This document shows positions 25,250-38,500 of a stretch of DNA of 64,000 bases, piece after piece (the first letter of the stretch is position 1; the number at the start of each line of letters is the position of its first letter). A program made the position numbers and the translations under genes. This stretch comes from Cucumis sativus (Eukaryota; Streptophyta; Magnoliopsida; Cucurbitales; Cucurbitaceae), in NCBI RefSeq assembly GCF_000004075.3, contig NC_026660.2, positions 19,859,837 through 19,923,836 on the forward strand, given 5' to 3'. The notes below the pieces were generated by a model. The model worked only from the letters and a program-made list of their open reading frames with translations, was not told the DNA's origin and searched no databases.

Positions 25250-25720
25250 TTTGCCTCAGTACTTCAAAGAAAACTTTCCTACCATGCACTCTCACCTCAT
25301 GCCTGCCCCCTTTGTATTGATAACATGGAAAACATTCAGCACCTTTTATTTGATCGTGTCTTTGCATCTAAATAATGGTTCTACCTTCTCCAAACGTTCA
25401 ATTTTTGTTGGATTTTTTATCATGTTTTTAAGAACAATGTGTCTCAAATTCTTGTTGGTCCAGACTTGAAAAAGAAGAAAGTTGAATTGTTGTGGGCAAA
25501 CCAGTAAAAGCACTTTTAGCTCAAATTTAGTTTGAAAGTAACCAAAGAGACTTGGTTGGAACGCTATAACTCGGCTCTTTTGAATGCATCTTTATAGTGC
25601 TCATTATCTAAATTATTCAAGATTACTCTTCGCAGGAGATTGTTTTTGCCAACTTTTATAGTCTCCCCTCCTTGAAGTTCTACATCATCATGCCTATTGA
25701 ATCGGCCTTATGCTCCAATA
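25250..25720 (+). pseudogene. LINE (non-LTR retrotransposon) C-terminal zf-RVT remnant
   Basis: The plus-strand frame beginning at about 25250 reads FASVLQRKLSYHALSPHACP and then LCIDNMENIQHLLFDRVFAS. The spacing C-P-L-C, E-N-I-Q-H-L-L-F is that of the zinc-binding domain at the C-terminal end of plant LINE reverse transcriptases. The third zinc ligand expected after HLLF is Arg here. A stop at 25373 and further stops downstream (near 25505) interrupt the frame. No upstream reverse-transcriptase core was found, consistent with 5' truncation or decay. Confidence 0.65.
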
Positions 25721-26449
25721 AGTTTTTGGTCAATCAAGGATTATTATTTTTTTTGTTTTGTATTTGGCTTGCTGTCTTGCTTATGTTTCTATTTTGGACA
25801 GTTTTTTCTTTCATCTCATTTGTCCTTGTATTGGACCTTTGATTTGATATTGTATTGCTTTTAGAAACCTTGTATATGAGGTTTTTTTTTCACTTTTTGG
25901 ATGTGATGAGGGCGCTAAGGGGGTGTCAACCTATTTAAGATGCCTGGATGCGCCTGTTGATTCTTCCCCCCTCCCCCCTCCCCCCTATTGCTCTATGTAT
26001 GCCACTCATGTACATTGAGCTTTGTCGGTCTATTTTCAATATTAATACTAGTGAGACTCATTTCCTTTTCAAAATGAAGCTCCCATGTGACTTTTTCGTG
26101 AGTTTGCTAATCTTCCGTGAGTTTGACTTCCATTATGAGGACAAGGTAATCTTGGAATAGGAATGTGATGTTAGACATCCCATTGTATTTAAAATTAGTA
26201 GGAAAGGAAAGAAGGATAGGGCACGTGCAAGTAAAGGAGTGAATACAAAGAATGGGAACCAGATATAGTTAGAGAAAAATGAGTGAAATAAGGAAGTTAC
26301 AAATAGAAGAGGCGGAGATGATTTTATGAAGGATTTTTGCAAACTTCACTGAGAGAGAGAGGAAAAGCAAAGACGATAGTTCTTATAATTCGCTTCTTGC
26401 TTTTTCGTATTTTTCATTCCAAAATTGAGATTATCATTTCTTTACTGTA
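25721..26449. other. Intergenic DNA downstream of LINE remnant
   Basis: No gene found apart from the short C-rich tract. The 22-bp phrase at 26076-26097 recurs in the 47-bp tandem duplication at 28.3 kb. Confidence 0.45.
25960..25986. repeat. C-rich tract with CCCCCCT units
   Basis: Runs of about six C separated by single T occur three times in a row. The C-rich strand could form an i-motif and the opposite strand a G-quadruplex. The tract is short and noncoding. Confidence 0.75.
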
Positions 26450-27480
26450 ACCGTAAAATTTATATCAACAAAGTATGAACACAACTTCTTGGTGATCTAT
26501 CATAATCCAATGGACTAATCTCACTCTTAAGGAACTATCTTAACACTTAATCCATTGTAATCCTTTCTCCAAACATTGGCTTTTTAAGTCCTAAAGTTAA
26601 AAGTCCAATGCCAAACTTCAATCCAAAACTCAAAAATACTTACTTCTCTATTTGTGTCCTTTTTAGTCATCCATGTTCTTTGGACCAATTAAATTAGTAT
26701 AGCCAACTTTTTTTATCGAATCACCATGTTCATGTTCAATCACCAATTTCGTTAAATAAAAACTTAGTCTAATTAGCTAATTTCACTCTTATAGTGCACT
26801 ATCTGAACACTAATCCAATTTGATAGTTATTTCGATAAACAATGACAATTGTTCATTAATCCAAACCTTTAAGTAAAATGATACACTTAAATTCAAAACT
26901 CTCAGATCTTTTTTTCTGTATATACCTAGCAAGACCTTTTTTCATATATCCTTATCCACGGCAAATCACCACAACCCTTAGAAAAACTTAATCAATTGGC
27001 TATTCGAACTCATAGTACATTATCTCAACAGTAATCCATTTTGATAATTTTTTGTACAAACAATTGGCTAAAGTTCTTTCAATCGTCAAAACTCTCATAT
27101 CCCAACTTTTCCTTTCGTGTCGTCTATAGACCTCCATGTTGTCTTTTTTTCAATATTATGTCACTTGCCAAATCAATTTTTCCTATATCCATGTCCACAC
27201 CAAATTACCATATTGCTTAAAAAAACCATAATCCAAGTGACTAATCTGACTCTTAGTGCACTATTTTAACACTAATTCAAGTTGATAGTTCTTTCTCAAA
27301 ACAATAGCAAAGAGATATTCACACTTCAATCCAAAACTCGCAAATTCTAACATTTCTTTTTGTCCCATCTATAGTCCTCCTTCTGTCTTTTCTCAATTTC
27401 ATTTTATTTCACGACAAATCACGTTATCCCCTAAATAAAAATTTAATCCAAGCTAATCTTACCCTTAGTCAAAGCAAAAC
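26450..27480. repeat. Ancient tandem array, period about 215-265 bp, at least four diverged units
   Basis: A recurring anchor with the shape CTAATCTCACTCTTAGTGCA, then CTATCTTAACACTAATCCA, occurs in degenerate form near 26513, 26775, 26998, 27239 and (partial) 27452. Offsets are about 262, 223, 241 and 213 bp. Between anchors, other phrases recur in the same order, such as TTCAATCCAAAACTC, TCTATAGTCCTCC-like and AAATCACCA-like segments. The copies differ by many substitutions and indels, so the array is old. No coding content. Confidence 0.65.
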
Positions 27481-28343
27481 AGGGGAAAAAGAAAATACCA
27501 AATTAAAATACAAGAAAAGTGACAATTGGAGTGATGATTCTTGATTTGGTTTTTAGTAAAAGATGGTACCAAAAAGTATTTATTACCCCATCATAGCCTA
27601 TTCCGGCACTAAGGTAATGATAGATAATACAAACTTTTTGGTATGAACTCTGCTAAAGACAAATCAATAATCATCACAGTTGCCAACATGAGCTTAGCTC
27701 AATTGACACTTATATGTTCCTATGGACAAGAGATGACAACCTATTAGGCCTCTTTTTTTTTTTGTTCCTTCAATTAGGCTTTACAACTTTCTCCACTAAT
27801 CCTTAAAAACTTTTAATACTTTAACCTTGTGCAAATGAATCTTATAACAAACTTCATGTCCAAGCCAAAGCCACAACTGCATAAACCAAATGGATGTCTC
27901 ATCTACGTCCGTCATTTCATCACTTATTTAATCCAAAGGACAAGAACTCTTCATTCAAAAGTTGAACTTCAATCTCATATGAATCTACTTTATTAGACCA
28001 ATAGGAACTTTTCTCTTGTACCAATTAACCCAAAAACTTTTATTTGAAAGTTTCATTTACTTTAAATTCCTCCCATGAATTACTCCATCATCCACCACAC
28101 TCCATGTATCTTCTCTACCCTTTTTAAATTCACAATCTCTAATATTATTTTCCATGTTCTTAACTCTCCATCAGATTTTATACTTATTTGGTTCCAATTA
28201 CCCAAATGACATTTATTCTAATGCCTTCTTTCTTTGTTTATAATTCTCTCAAAACTCCTTCCATTTCCATGATCTGTCCAATTACTCCTTTTACGGAAAT
28301 GAGTTTCTCCTGCATTTATATAAATAAACCTCCATATACCAAT
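27481..28343. other. Intergenic DNA
   Basis: AT-rich and C-rich-strand biased, with no recognisable gene or repeat beyond scattered short runs. Confidence 0.45.
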
Positions 28344-28437
28344 GAAGCTCCCATGTGACTTTTTCATGTTTAATGACATACTCTAATGCTGAAGCTCCCA
28401 TGTGACTTTTTCATGTTTAATGACATACTCTAATACT
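28344..28437. repeat. 47-bp tandem duplication
   Basis: Two abutting 47-bp units (28344-28390 and 28391-28437) differ by one base near the end. The first 22 bases of each (beginning GAAGCTCCCATGTGACTTTT) also occur once at 26076-26097, 2.3 kb away. Confidence 0.9.
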
Positions 28438-29400
28438 ATCGTCTAGTCTCATATCAATCTACGTGGCCGTTTTGTCAGCTATATACTTCATTATTATTAA
28501 TAAAATTGATTCTCTAGAATTAATCTTCAAAAAAAAAAAAAAAAGATGAAAGTGGAGGATGAATGGAAGTAAATAATTCGACTAGTCAATTTTCTAAAAG
28601 TAACCGTGAAATGGAAAATGTGAAATCTCAAGAAATAATTTGAATTTTGGACATCTTTTAAATAATTGTTGAAAAATGGACTATACCAAGAAATAATTGT
28701 GAAAGTTTTCGAAAGATCAAATACCAATTAATACCTCTAAACTCTGGACGTATAAATTTATATCTTCTAAACTCTGGGGTATGAATCAATTTAAGCTCTA
28801 AATTAATAATTATATTAATTTAACCATTAAATCTCACGTATACATAAAGAGATTTCATACATATATCAATTTAAACCCCTATGTTTATGAGTGTGTCTAG
28901 ATAAAACATAACAAAGAGTTTAAATTGATACCTAACTTTAATACGATTTAGGATTTAAATTGATATAATTATTAGTTTGAAATTTAAATTGATAAGTGTA
29001 AATTAAAGTTTTATTAAAAAAAAAAGGGAAAAAAAAGACCATTAATCAAATATTATAGAAATTATGATAGTTGAATTCAATAATCACGTAAAAGTATATA
29101 AATTTAATTACAAGATTAATTGAAGTTAAATGTGACAGTGCATGAAAACCATAAAAAGAAAAAAAAAAACACATAAAACAGGAAAGAAATTGATTAAAGT
29201 TAATAATACGTCGTTACAACACTAACCTAACTAAAACCAACCAACTCTTCTACAAACCTCATAGCTCAATCTAACAATCAACCAAACCCTTTGATGAATA
29301 AAAACATTAGATAGTGAACCTCTCCCTACTTGGATTTGCTAGTATCACGCTAAAACTGAATTTTCCTTTTCTTTTAAGAAAAATTACAACTTACAAAAGC
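28438..29400. other. Intergenic DNA and AHL 3' flank
   Basis: No gene found. An A15-type tract lies near 28529-28543 and another A-rich tract near 29160. The last 100-200 bp before the AHL stop on the minus strand are probably its 3'UTR. Confidence 0.45.
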
Positions 29401-29514
29401 TTCCCTTGACACCCCAAAAGACAATAGAAATACAACTTTCGGCACCCATCCCATCATGGAAATTAGATTATCGACACATCATCGGACCACAGCAGGATTC
29501 AATCGCTAGGATAC

Positions 29515-32354
29515 TTACTTCCATGGCATACCGGACATGCCCTGTGGATGGTTGCTGTTGTTGCAGCCTCCAGAGCTGTTGTTCAGGGGACTGTCAGGGC
29601 TGCCATCGGAAGACTCGCTTAGCGTCCCATGGGATGGACTACTGGCTCCTCCTGTCAAATGGCCGAAGCCGGCTGTGTTTAGCATTGGCAAGGCTGTGGT
29701 GAGTTCATTTTGTCGGGCTGGCTTTGGTTCCTTGTTGCCATCGGCTATGAAACTTCCAACCACCACCTGCATATTTGATCCCAAAATGTAGAACCAATGT
29801 CAACTGATAATTTGTAACACCGGAAATAGCAATCAGAAACTGGCGTAATTTTCTGGGGGAGAAGCCCAAGCAGAGATAGTTGAGCATTTTTCTCTTTGGT
29901 TATGCTTTAAAAGTCGCAAAGAGATTTTTCAAGAAGTCGCTGAGTTGAAAGAGATTTTTCCAATTCAAATTTCTTGTGGAAGTAAATTCCATGGACATTG
30001 TCTGTCGTATATGGGAAAGAAGCAAATTCACCTGAACAGGAGATAAAGCTGTGAGAAGACCCGCCACACTACCACCTAAAACTCGACCATCTGGACCGGA
30101 CAAAGATACACTCAACCCACCAGTTCTACTCCTCTGACCACCATTTTCAGACAGGAGAAATGAACCCGAAAGAGACAAAATTTGAAATCGCCCCTGTATG
30201 AAGACAAAAATAAAGCAAATCATAAACTTGTTGTACTAGAAGTCAAAACAACTATTCCTAAAACCAACGTGAAGAATACCACACACACACAGTTTATCTC
30301 TATTAGAACTCTCTTTGAGGCAGAAAGAAGGCGCACAAACCTCATAAGTAACAGTTCCACCAGATGTAGCAGGTTGACGTAAAGTCACATTTGATATTGA
30401 TCCATTTGCAGACAGGATACATATAGCTCTGGGGCCATTCTGAGAAAAGGACATTATTTTTGACGATACATCCTGTAAAACCATGTGCAAATCAAATGAT
30501 TGTTGCTTGGTCAAGAATTAAATGAAAGCAGTGGAAGTCCATAATGCTTATGAAATTAGCATTCTCCTCTCTCTCTCTCTCTCTATTATTTTTATTTTAT
30601 TTTTTGCTGGGAGGAGAAGGTGATCACATAATTGCACGTGTTTCTGAAGCTTGCAGTGAGCTTATACCACAAAATCAATGTACAAGTCTTATAAAGAGTG
30701 TTAACATAACAATTCTGCAAAAGAAAGGGTAATATTGGTATACCATGCACCAATAAACTTCAAATTGAAAATAAACAAAGGCTAGGAATAAACAACAGTC
30801 AACATCTAACACTCTAGTGGTAAACTATTCAGCATCACGATGTAAGAAACAGCAAGGGTATCCAAAAAGCATTCAAAGTAAGAATAAATTTACAGTTATG
30901 ATTTGACAAGTGAATGAGCAAGAAAGTGAATTGCTTAGTCCTTCAAGATGCTGTTCTAATTAGTAAAGATAAATTGACAGGCAGAAAATTTGGTGATAGT
31001 ATTTTAAATTAGAACCTCTCCAGCCTTCACATCAATAACATGTGGGGTGAATCCAATCCCAGCCGATCCTGCAATTAAAGTTTCTCTGTAAGACACTCAG
31101 TTTTCAATAAAGTCATAAGTTAAATAATTATCAAACAATAATTTAGAATATAAACAATAGCATTGCTTGGACACTAAAAGTCAACCAAAGTGAGATTCCC
31201 TTCCTTTTCTCCCGTTGCTGTATAGTTATTACACTTAACACTATAATTTAAATCTTGTACACATAAAGAGGACAAAACAGGCAAGGAAAATACAGTTGTA
31301 GACGAGTAGCTGACCTCTATTCCACCAGAAAAGGTATGTTTGATTGGTTAAACGATATGACAAAAGATGCATTTTCTCAACAATAATTAGCTTTCCATAA
31401 CAAAAACTAATGGATATTCTCGTAAATGCAACTAAATAAATATTGGTCAAAACAACTAAGATTCGTAGTAGCCAATGCAAGACAAAAGAAGGGCAAATAT
31501 GTAATTCATGACAATAATCCCATCTAGGAGATAACAGAATCCAACATCTAGTTTTTGATATCACTGTTTTTTCCATATTTTAAAGTCAGACCAAACTATA
31601 TAAATAGCCAATTAGATATATGTGTAAGAAATATCAAACATCTCATTTAAATCAACACAGTAAACTGGTCAACTCAAAATTCCTAGACAATCAATGATAT
31701 TCATATATTGTCAATGCCACGTGATAACTGAAAAATACAAAACGTTAAAGTTAAGAGCATAACGATCGAATAGCAGTCAAGTCAAGCATCAAATCCAGAG
31801 ACCCAACTGGATCTTGACATGGAAGAGGATTACAGGACAAGGCACTTAGAATAGTTACCTAAAGCTTCCAATTGTTGCTTTTTCTTAGAACCAAGTGGCC
31901 TGCCTTTAGTTTTCTTCGATGAATTTGGTGAGCCCAAAGCTTCAGAAGCAGAATTAGCCATATTTGAAGGAGGAAAACATCCAGTTCCTGATGGCGGCCC
32001 AGAACCCAAAGCTAAAGCCATGGAGCCATCCGGTCCATACTTCCTCGGCCTACCCCTCTTCCTCTTTATTTGCTCACTGCCCACCGAATTTATGTTGAAC
32101 CCATGAGGCAACATAGACCCTCCTCCACCACCACCACCAGCCGATCCCTCAATTCCGGCATTACCAGAAACTCCGGCCATGGAGGATTGGTAAGACGGTG
32201 AGGTCGAAGGAGTTACAGGCTTGTAGCCTGTCCCATCAGCGCCGAAGGCTAATCGCATATTCTGAGTCCCCGATTGCGAGTGTAAGGAGCTATTTTGAAC
32301 GCCGACGCCGAAAGGTTCTCTACTGGTGATAACACCAGTTTCAGATCCCGACAT
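29515..32354 (-). CDS. AHL: AHL protein: two AT-hooks plus PPC/DUF296 domain, 5 exons, 364 aa
   Basis: Nuclear DNA-binding protein that contacts the minor groove of AT-rich DNA. AHL proteins assemble through their PPC domains and regulate growth, flowering and vascular patterning. Exons on the minus strand: 32354-31859, 31068-31016, 30472-30341, 30193-30032 and 29766-29515; the join is in frame throughout. The N-terminus is Gly/Ser-rich with a seven-Gly run. AT-hook 1 is KRKRGRPRKYGPDG (97-110). AT-hook 2 is KKTKGRPLGSKKKQ (147-160). The PPC domain (about 167-290) begins GFTPHVIDVKAGEDVSSKI, contains GPRAICILSANGSISNVTLRQ and GRFQILSLSGSF, and ends at LTALSPVQVVVGSF. Having two hooks and several introns places it with the intron-containing AHL clade. 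Exon 2 is only 53 bp. A leader intron is likely. Confidence 0.95.
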
Positions 32355-32407
32355 TTCTCTTCTCTTTTTTCCCCTACAGCTTCAACCAAAACTCTATCTA
32401 AAGCCTG

Positions 32408-33024
32408 GAAATCAAAATTGCAAATACACGAAGAAAGTGTACGTGATTTTGAATCTTCATCTCGATCATCACCCATAATCCAATAAAATTCAGAAGCGTA
32501 GTAGGTAAGATCTAACATATAACACACTAATGCAGATTTCGGAATGTATTTAGTTCGTAAACCGTATAACTTAACCAAATTAGAACTAGAAATGCAAACA
32601 AAGAATTAAACAAAAAAAAAAAAAACCTAGAAGATGATTAAAGATTTTCCCAAATGTGAAATCAAACACAAACAAGCTAAAGTTTACAAGAATTAAAAGA
32701 AACCCTTATCCCAAAACTTCAACATTTCTTCAAAATCAGTAAACAAGATCCAACGAAATTATAGAAGAAGAAAACAAAAGAGCTAATAACATGAAGGTTA
32801 ACAAGTGAAGTACAACAGAACAGATCATGCAAAATATGATAAAATTAAATCTTAATAATAGGAAGAAAAATATATAAATATATAATAAAAAATAAAAATA
32901 AAAATAAAAATATATATCAAAGAAAAAAATTGAAATTAAGTATGAAAAAAACAGAAGAAACGAAGGGAAAAAATGGGGGGGAAAAAAAAAAGAAAAAAAA
33001 AGGGGGAAATTACTAAAAACTTAC
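32408..33024 (-). other. Probable 5'UTR intron of the AHL gene
   Basis: On the minus strand a consensus donor (TACTG then GTAAGTTTTTA) lies at 33024. An acceptor (GATTTCCAG then GCTTTAG) ends near 32405-32407. The predicted first leader exon is 33025 to about 33080-33100. This is inferred from splice sites only. The stretch contains AAAAT repeats near 32886-32912 and G-rich runs near 32975-33005. Confidence 0.45.
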
Positions 33025-33099
33025 CAGTAAAATAGGAAAAATAGGGGGAGAGTGATAATCAGAAGAGAAAGAAGGGGAAATTAGGGCTTTGGAGGGGGA

Positions 33100-35480
33100 A
33101 AACGGAGGGTTGGTTTGAAAAGGTATTTTGGAAAAAGAAATGGGGGAAATAAGAAAATATTAAAATATTTATTAGTAATTATGGGATGAATTGTGGGTTT
33201 AATTATAAAATATTTAATTTGATAATTAGGGATTACTTTCCTTTTACGGCGGTGGTTTAATTGTTTTGGGGTTTGGGGGAGGGAAATTAAAAGCGAAAAA
33301 TAATAAAAAGAAAAAGGAAATAAAGAGCAGGTAAAAAGTGCAATACAGGCGTTGGGTATTTCAAGGTGTGGTTGGGGAGAAGGGACCCTTTCATGACTTT
33401 CAATGTCTTTATATCTTTTTTTAGAAAACATCAATTTTATATATATAATGGTATTTTAGTGTGTATCTGTAAATATTTTTTAAATTGTCTCTTCCCAATA
33501 GTAAATATTAATACATCCATACAAATTAAACAATATTTGTTATATATCTAAAAACCTACATTCAACCCGACTTAGTATGGCCCTTAATTTTTACTTACTA
33601 TATGATGTTAAATGTAATAAAATGAATCAACATTTGTAAACTTTTATTATTGTCTATCAAATCACTAATAAACACCAAATATCATATATCTAAAATTTTG
33701 TAAATATTTTAATTGTTTAAAAAAATTCATATTTTTAAGTTCTTAAATTAGGACGTATATATTGAAGAAAAAAAACATCACATTTTTAATATATAAGTAA
33801 GTAATGAACAAAAAGATGTTTCAATATTTTTAAAATGGTGCTTTTCTCTTCGTATAATAATCATAGAAAAATTATTTTAAATGATAAAATTAGTTAAAAT
33901 ATTTACAAACATAACAAAATATTATAATTTATCCATGGTAGACTACGATAAATTATTATCCATGTACTAATTGTGTCAATCATACCGTAGATAGATGTTG
34001 ATATAATAGTATTTCTTTATCCATCATAAATAAATTGTGATATTTTGTTATATATTGTAAATATTTTGATTCATTTTGTTATATTTGAAAATAATTATGT
34101 GTCGTGTAAGTTATATAACGTAAAAGTAAATGATACTTAAAAGTTATAAACTATTATTGGATAATACTCTTGCATTATGTAGGTTTGTGTAATTTATCTA
34201 TTCATAGTTTCTCCAACAAAAACATAGTTGACATTCTAATGCAACAAGTCTTTAAATGTTTCTAATACCCTACTAATGTTCTACAAAAATATCTTACGTT
34301 TAATTTTACAATTTAACAAAGAGAAAAATATTCAATTGAGAACAAACTAGTTTTCTTTCCAAAAAAGAAAGAAAAATCCCATTCAATGTATAATTAATGC
34401 TGACTAATAATTATGGGTAAGAAACGTAGTACTAATTGGTTTAGGTAAACCTACAAAAAGAAAACGTTATAAATACAATTTTAAAAAATAAAATAAGGAA
34501 GAAAAGTAGTTGAGATGGAAAGACTTTTAAAACAAAAACACCAACTCGAGTGGGAATGATTTTCAAATATCTTTCCAACGATATAATATTTTTCACATTA
34601 GATACACATATCACCCAAAAGACTTTATACTATTAAAGATAGTTGTCATTCTTTATAAACCCCTCATCATACCCCTTATTTAATAGATGTGAAACTTTGA
34701 TCGCATTTTATCATACGGAAGATTCAAGAGAGATAAATATCAACATTTGTTAAATATATTTTTGATTTTATCCTATGTTAACTCAATACAATAGCTACAA
34801 ATATTTGATGTTTGATGGAGATGTTAGAAATTTGAATCTATAGTTCAAATATTTGTGAAACTAAAAACAAGGGTATAAAGGATTTTTAAAATGAATGATA
34901 CATTGAAAGTGTAGTTTGTAAACTTAGGTCGTTTGGTTTAACTTTATTATTTAATATCGACAAGCTTTCAATTGTATCAAATAAGTCCCTCTACTTTAAA
35001 ATTGTCTAACATCCACTTAGATTTTTCAATAGGTTTATGTTCTAAGATCAAATATTTATTCCATAAAAATTTTTAAAAAACATGTTTAATCCCAAACTCT
35101 CATATAAATAATAATTTAGTATTTGAACTTTGATGGATAACAATTTAGTTCCTATGTTTTAGTTTTTTATGAATTAAGTTCGCTAATTTGGGTATGTAAC
35201 AAATTAATGTAAAAATAAATAATTCATCAAATATTAATGTCAATTTTTTATTATTTTATAAAATTATCGAGTCTCTAATTAATTTTTAATTTTGTAATTT
35301 TGATGGTTTATTTATGAAAAAGAACTCGTTAAATATTAGAGCATTTTTAAAATCAAAAAATTTTAGATTAGAAAATTTGCTATTTTTAACCATTTTCCTC
35401 AAATATTTACACTAAAATGTCCTAAAATTTTTCAAGGTTTAAAGAAATAGCAAAGAAATGGGAAGAGGACAAATGGAGCG
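33100..35480. other. Intergenic DNA between divergent AHL and PsbP-like genes
   Basis: This interval separates two divergently transcribed genes and should hold both promoters. Beyond AT-rich sequence I see no gene, RNA or clear element. Confidence 0.5.
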
Positions 35481-35527
35481 CATTGTACAAAGAAAATCCA
35501 TCTCTAATCTTTGAGTGGACTACAAGC

Positions 35528-38500
35528 ATGGCGATGGCGTCCCTTCTTTCACCCAGCGCTGTAATCCTACGCCCTCACTCATTGCGCTTCTCACAATCAT
35601 CACTCTCCAATGGTATTCTTCTCTCTTCTTTACTCTACTCTACTCATCTTCCTCTCCTTCTCTTCAATCCGATCTTCTTACTTCTTCCATTTCAGGATTC
35701 TCCATTATTCCTATCCGCTCAACACTTCGTGTTTTCTGCTCTGCCAATGGCAACAGCATCCACACTTCTAACAAAAAACCCAGGTAAAATTCCCCTCTCT
35801 TCCTCAAAATTTTATCACATTTGCTTGTTGTCCTGTTTAATTCGAGTGTTGCTTCGTTTTAGTCCAAAGATTCAAATGCTCGTTCCTTCTCTTGGTTCTT
35901 AGTTATTTGGCGAGCGGAGTCAACAGACGAGAAATTATGCTAGGGATTGGATTCACCGCATTTTCATTTCAAGAAGTTGGTTCTAATGCCCTAGCTGAGA
36001 GTGGTACCGATTTGCCTTCTTCACCTTTGGTATCACAGATTACGTTATCCCCTTTCGGTATTGTTTTTATTTGAAGACTGAATTCGTTCAGTTTACGAGT
36101 GATAGTTGTGGTTGCTGAAGATTATCGGACGTATACAGACGAAGCGAATAAGTTCAGCTTGGTGATTCCTCAAGGTCTGTAGACTGAGTTTGAGATTTTT
36201 GTTTAGAGAATTAGACATTAAATTGAGTTAATTAGTTGAGCTTGTCTGATTTATGTAGATTGGCAAGTGGGTAATGGTGAACCGAATGGATTCAAGTCGG
36301 TTACGGCATTTTTTCCTCAAGAAACTTCAACTTCCAATGGTAATTTTCTTAGATCTTCTCTCATTTATTTTTTTTCTCTCACTTGCTTCAGTTTTGAATA
36401 TTTTGATGGACTGAACTTCGGTTTAGTCAGTGTTGTAATCTCGGGGCTTGGTCCTGATTACACGAGGATGGAATCCTTTGGCAAGGTTGAGGAATTTGCT
36501 GATACATTGGTATGTCTTTCATATCATTTTGCAGTTTTTGAACCAAACTTGTAACCCAAAATTGATTCTCTTATCTTGAAGTTGCTTAAATAGAAAGACA
36601 ACCAAAATTAGACATCTTTTTGGGTTTTCTGTATGAAAACTGAAAGCCAAAACGGGGTCTCTTCTTTTGCAGTTTACGAATGGAAACAGATAGCCTAAAT
36701 ATGGATTTTCCTCTTCTCTTGATTTCTCTTTCAGGTGAGTGGACTGGACAGAAGCTGGAAAAGGCCACCAGGTGTGGCGGCGAAACTTATCGACTGTAGA
36801 TCATCTAAAGGTATGTGGCTCAAGTACAACCAATCAACTCTGCATTTACATATGCATGGTTCAAGCTTGATGGAAACTTGTTTGTAAACATGAAACTTAC
36901 TCGAGAGAACCACAAAATAGATTTTGTCCAGAAGTTCTCTTGTTCAGTTAGGGGCTAACAAAGTTACACATTAATTAAAGAATAGGGAGAGTAAGTGAGG
37001 TCCTATCTTCAATGGTATGAAAGCATTTAGGATGAAATTAAAAGTCAGTGAACAATATCATACAAACGTAGAAAAAGGAATCTTCCACATTGCCTAGCGA
37101 TATCTAGGGGATTGGACAAGAAAGGGGACAATTTCTTGGTTACTGTCTTCATTTTCCATTTCATTCTTCATCCACACAAAGTTCTCTATGGAGACTGGGG
37201 TTGAAATACATTTACACAGAATTTTTCTCACAACCTATGAACTTAAATCACTAATATGGAGAAGTTTTGACATAGGAGACTCTAGACGAAATTTGCTATA
37301 CATCAAAACATGTCGAATATAATATATAGCATGTTACAGAACACGTCACTCAAGTTTTGCATGTAATAAAACCAACCAATCGTACTACATTAACATTCAT
37401 GATGCCATTTGCTAGTCTCACATGTAATTTCATTACCCTTGCTAGAAAGATCACATTCCTGGTTCTAGGCATTTTACACATGCTTCTAGAGCTACTCGAC
37501 TAGGTATGACACTAAGTACATTACCCTCAAGTTTGTCCAGCGAATTATAGCACAAAATGGTCTAAAAAATCTCTTTTATCGTCCATTATAAATGAACTTC
37601 GATTTCATGAGTCTAAAAATACCTAAATCGTTGACGTCATAGAAGAATGAGGTTTGATTTGAAAAGAAATTGGCAGGGATATATTACATAGAGTACACAC
37701 TGCAGAATCCAGGTGAAAGCCGCAAACATTTATACTCAGCAATTGGGATGTCATCCAATGGCTGGTACAATAGACTTTACACCATAACAGGACAGGTAGA
37801 ATACTCATTATTTTATCCTCAAACCACTTGTTTTATTCTTGCCTCCCTAAATTAGTTATTACCGTTAAAAGGTTATTATAATTGAGTTATAATAATTTAT
37901 TTTTAAAATAATATTTTAGGATTATAATTGTGTTATAATAATTTATTTTTAAAATAATCATTTTAGGTTAAGTTATAATAGTAAATGTTTGAGATATAAA
38001 CTATTTTAAATTGGTAAGAAAATAATAAATAATAGTAAAAAATAAAAAATGATGAATGTAATAATAAAAATAATAAAAAACTTAATATATTATTTTGATC
38101 TATATGCTTTAAAAATTGTTTAATTATAATCTTTATACTTTCCATATACCTTCAATTTAGGAGTTTAAATTGCTTTTTATATAACAGATTGTCTTTTAGC
38201 TTTTTCACTGTACAGAAATATATTCATTTGGTGTATTTTCTTCAATTGTTATTATTAAACTTTTAAACAATTTTAAAGGACTAAATTTACTATATAAAAA
38301 TGATGATTTGAAGTGAAAGTATATGAACTAAAATTGAATTAGTGTTGAACAAATCAAAATAGCAACTTTAAATTATAGTTTACTAATTGAGACTACTATG
38401 TATTAGGGATAAAATTTGTAATTTTTTTTGTCAGTTTATTATTTTTTTTCTTTATAAAAAATTAACAATATGTAGGACATGAAAATCAAACCTCTAGTTG

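Noticed and set aside
29406..29791. Plus-strand open frames opposite the last AHL exon
   Set aside because: They are mirror frames of a conserved minus-strand exon and have no independent motif.
35483..35902. Long plus-strand frame starting upstream of the PsbP-like ATG
   Set aside because: It starts at TTG, and it reads through intron 1 and intron 2. Splicing at 35612/35696 and 35783/35903 gives the conserved protein instead.
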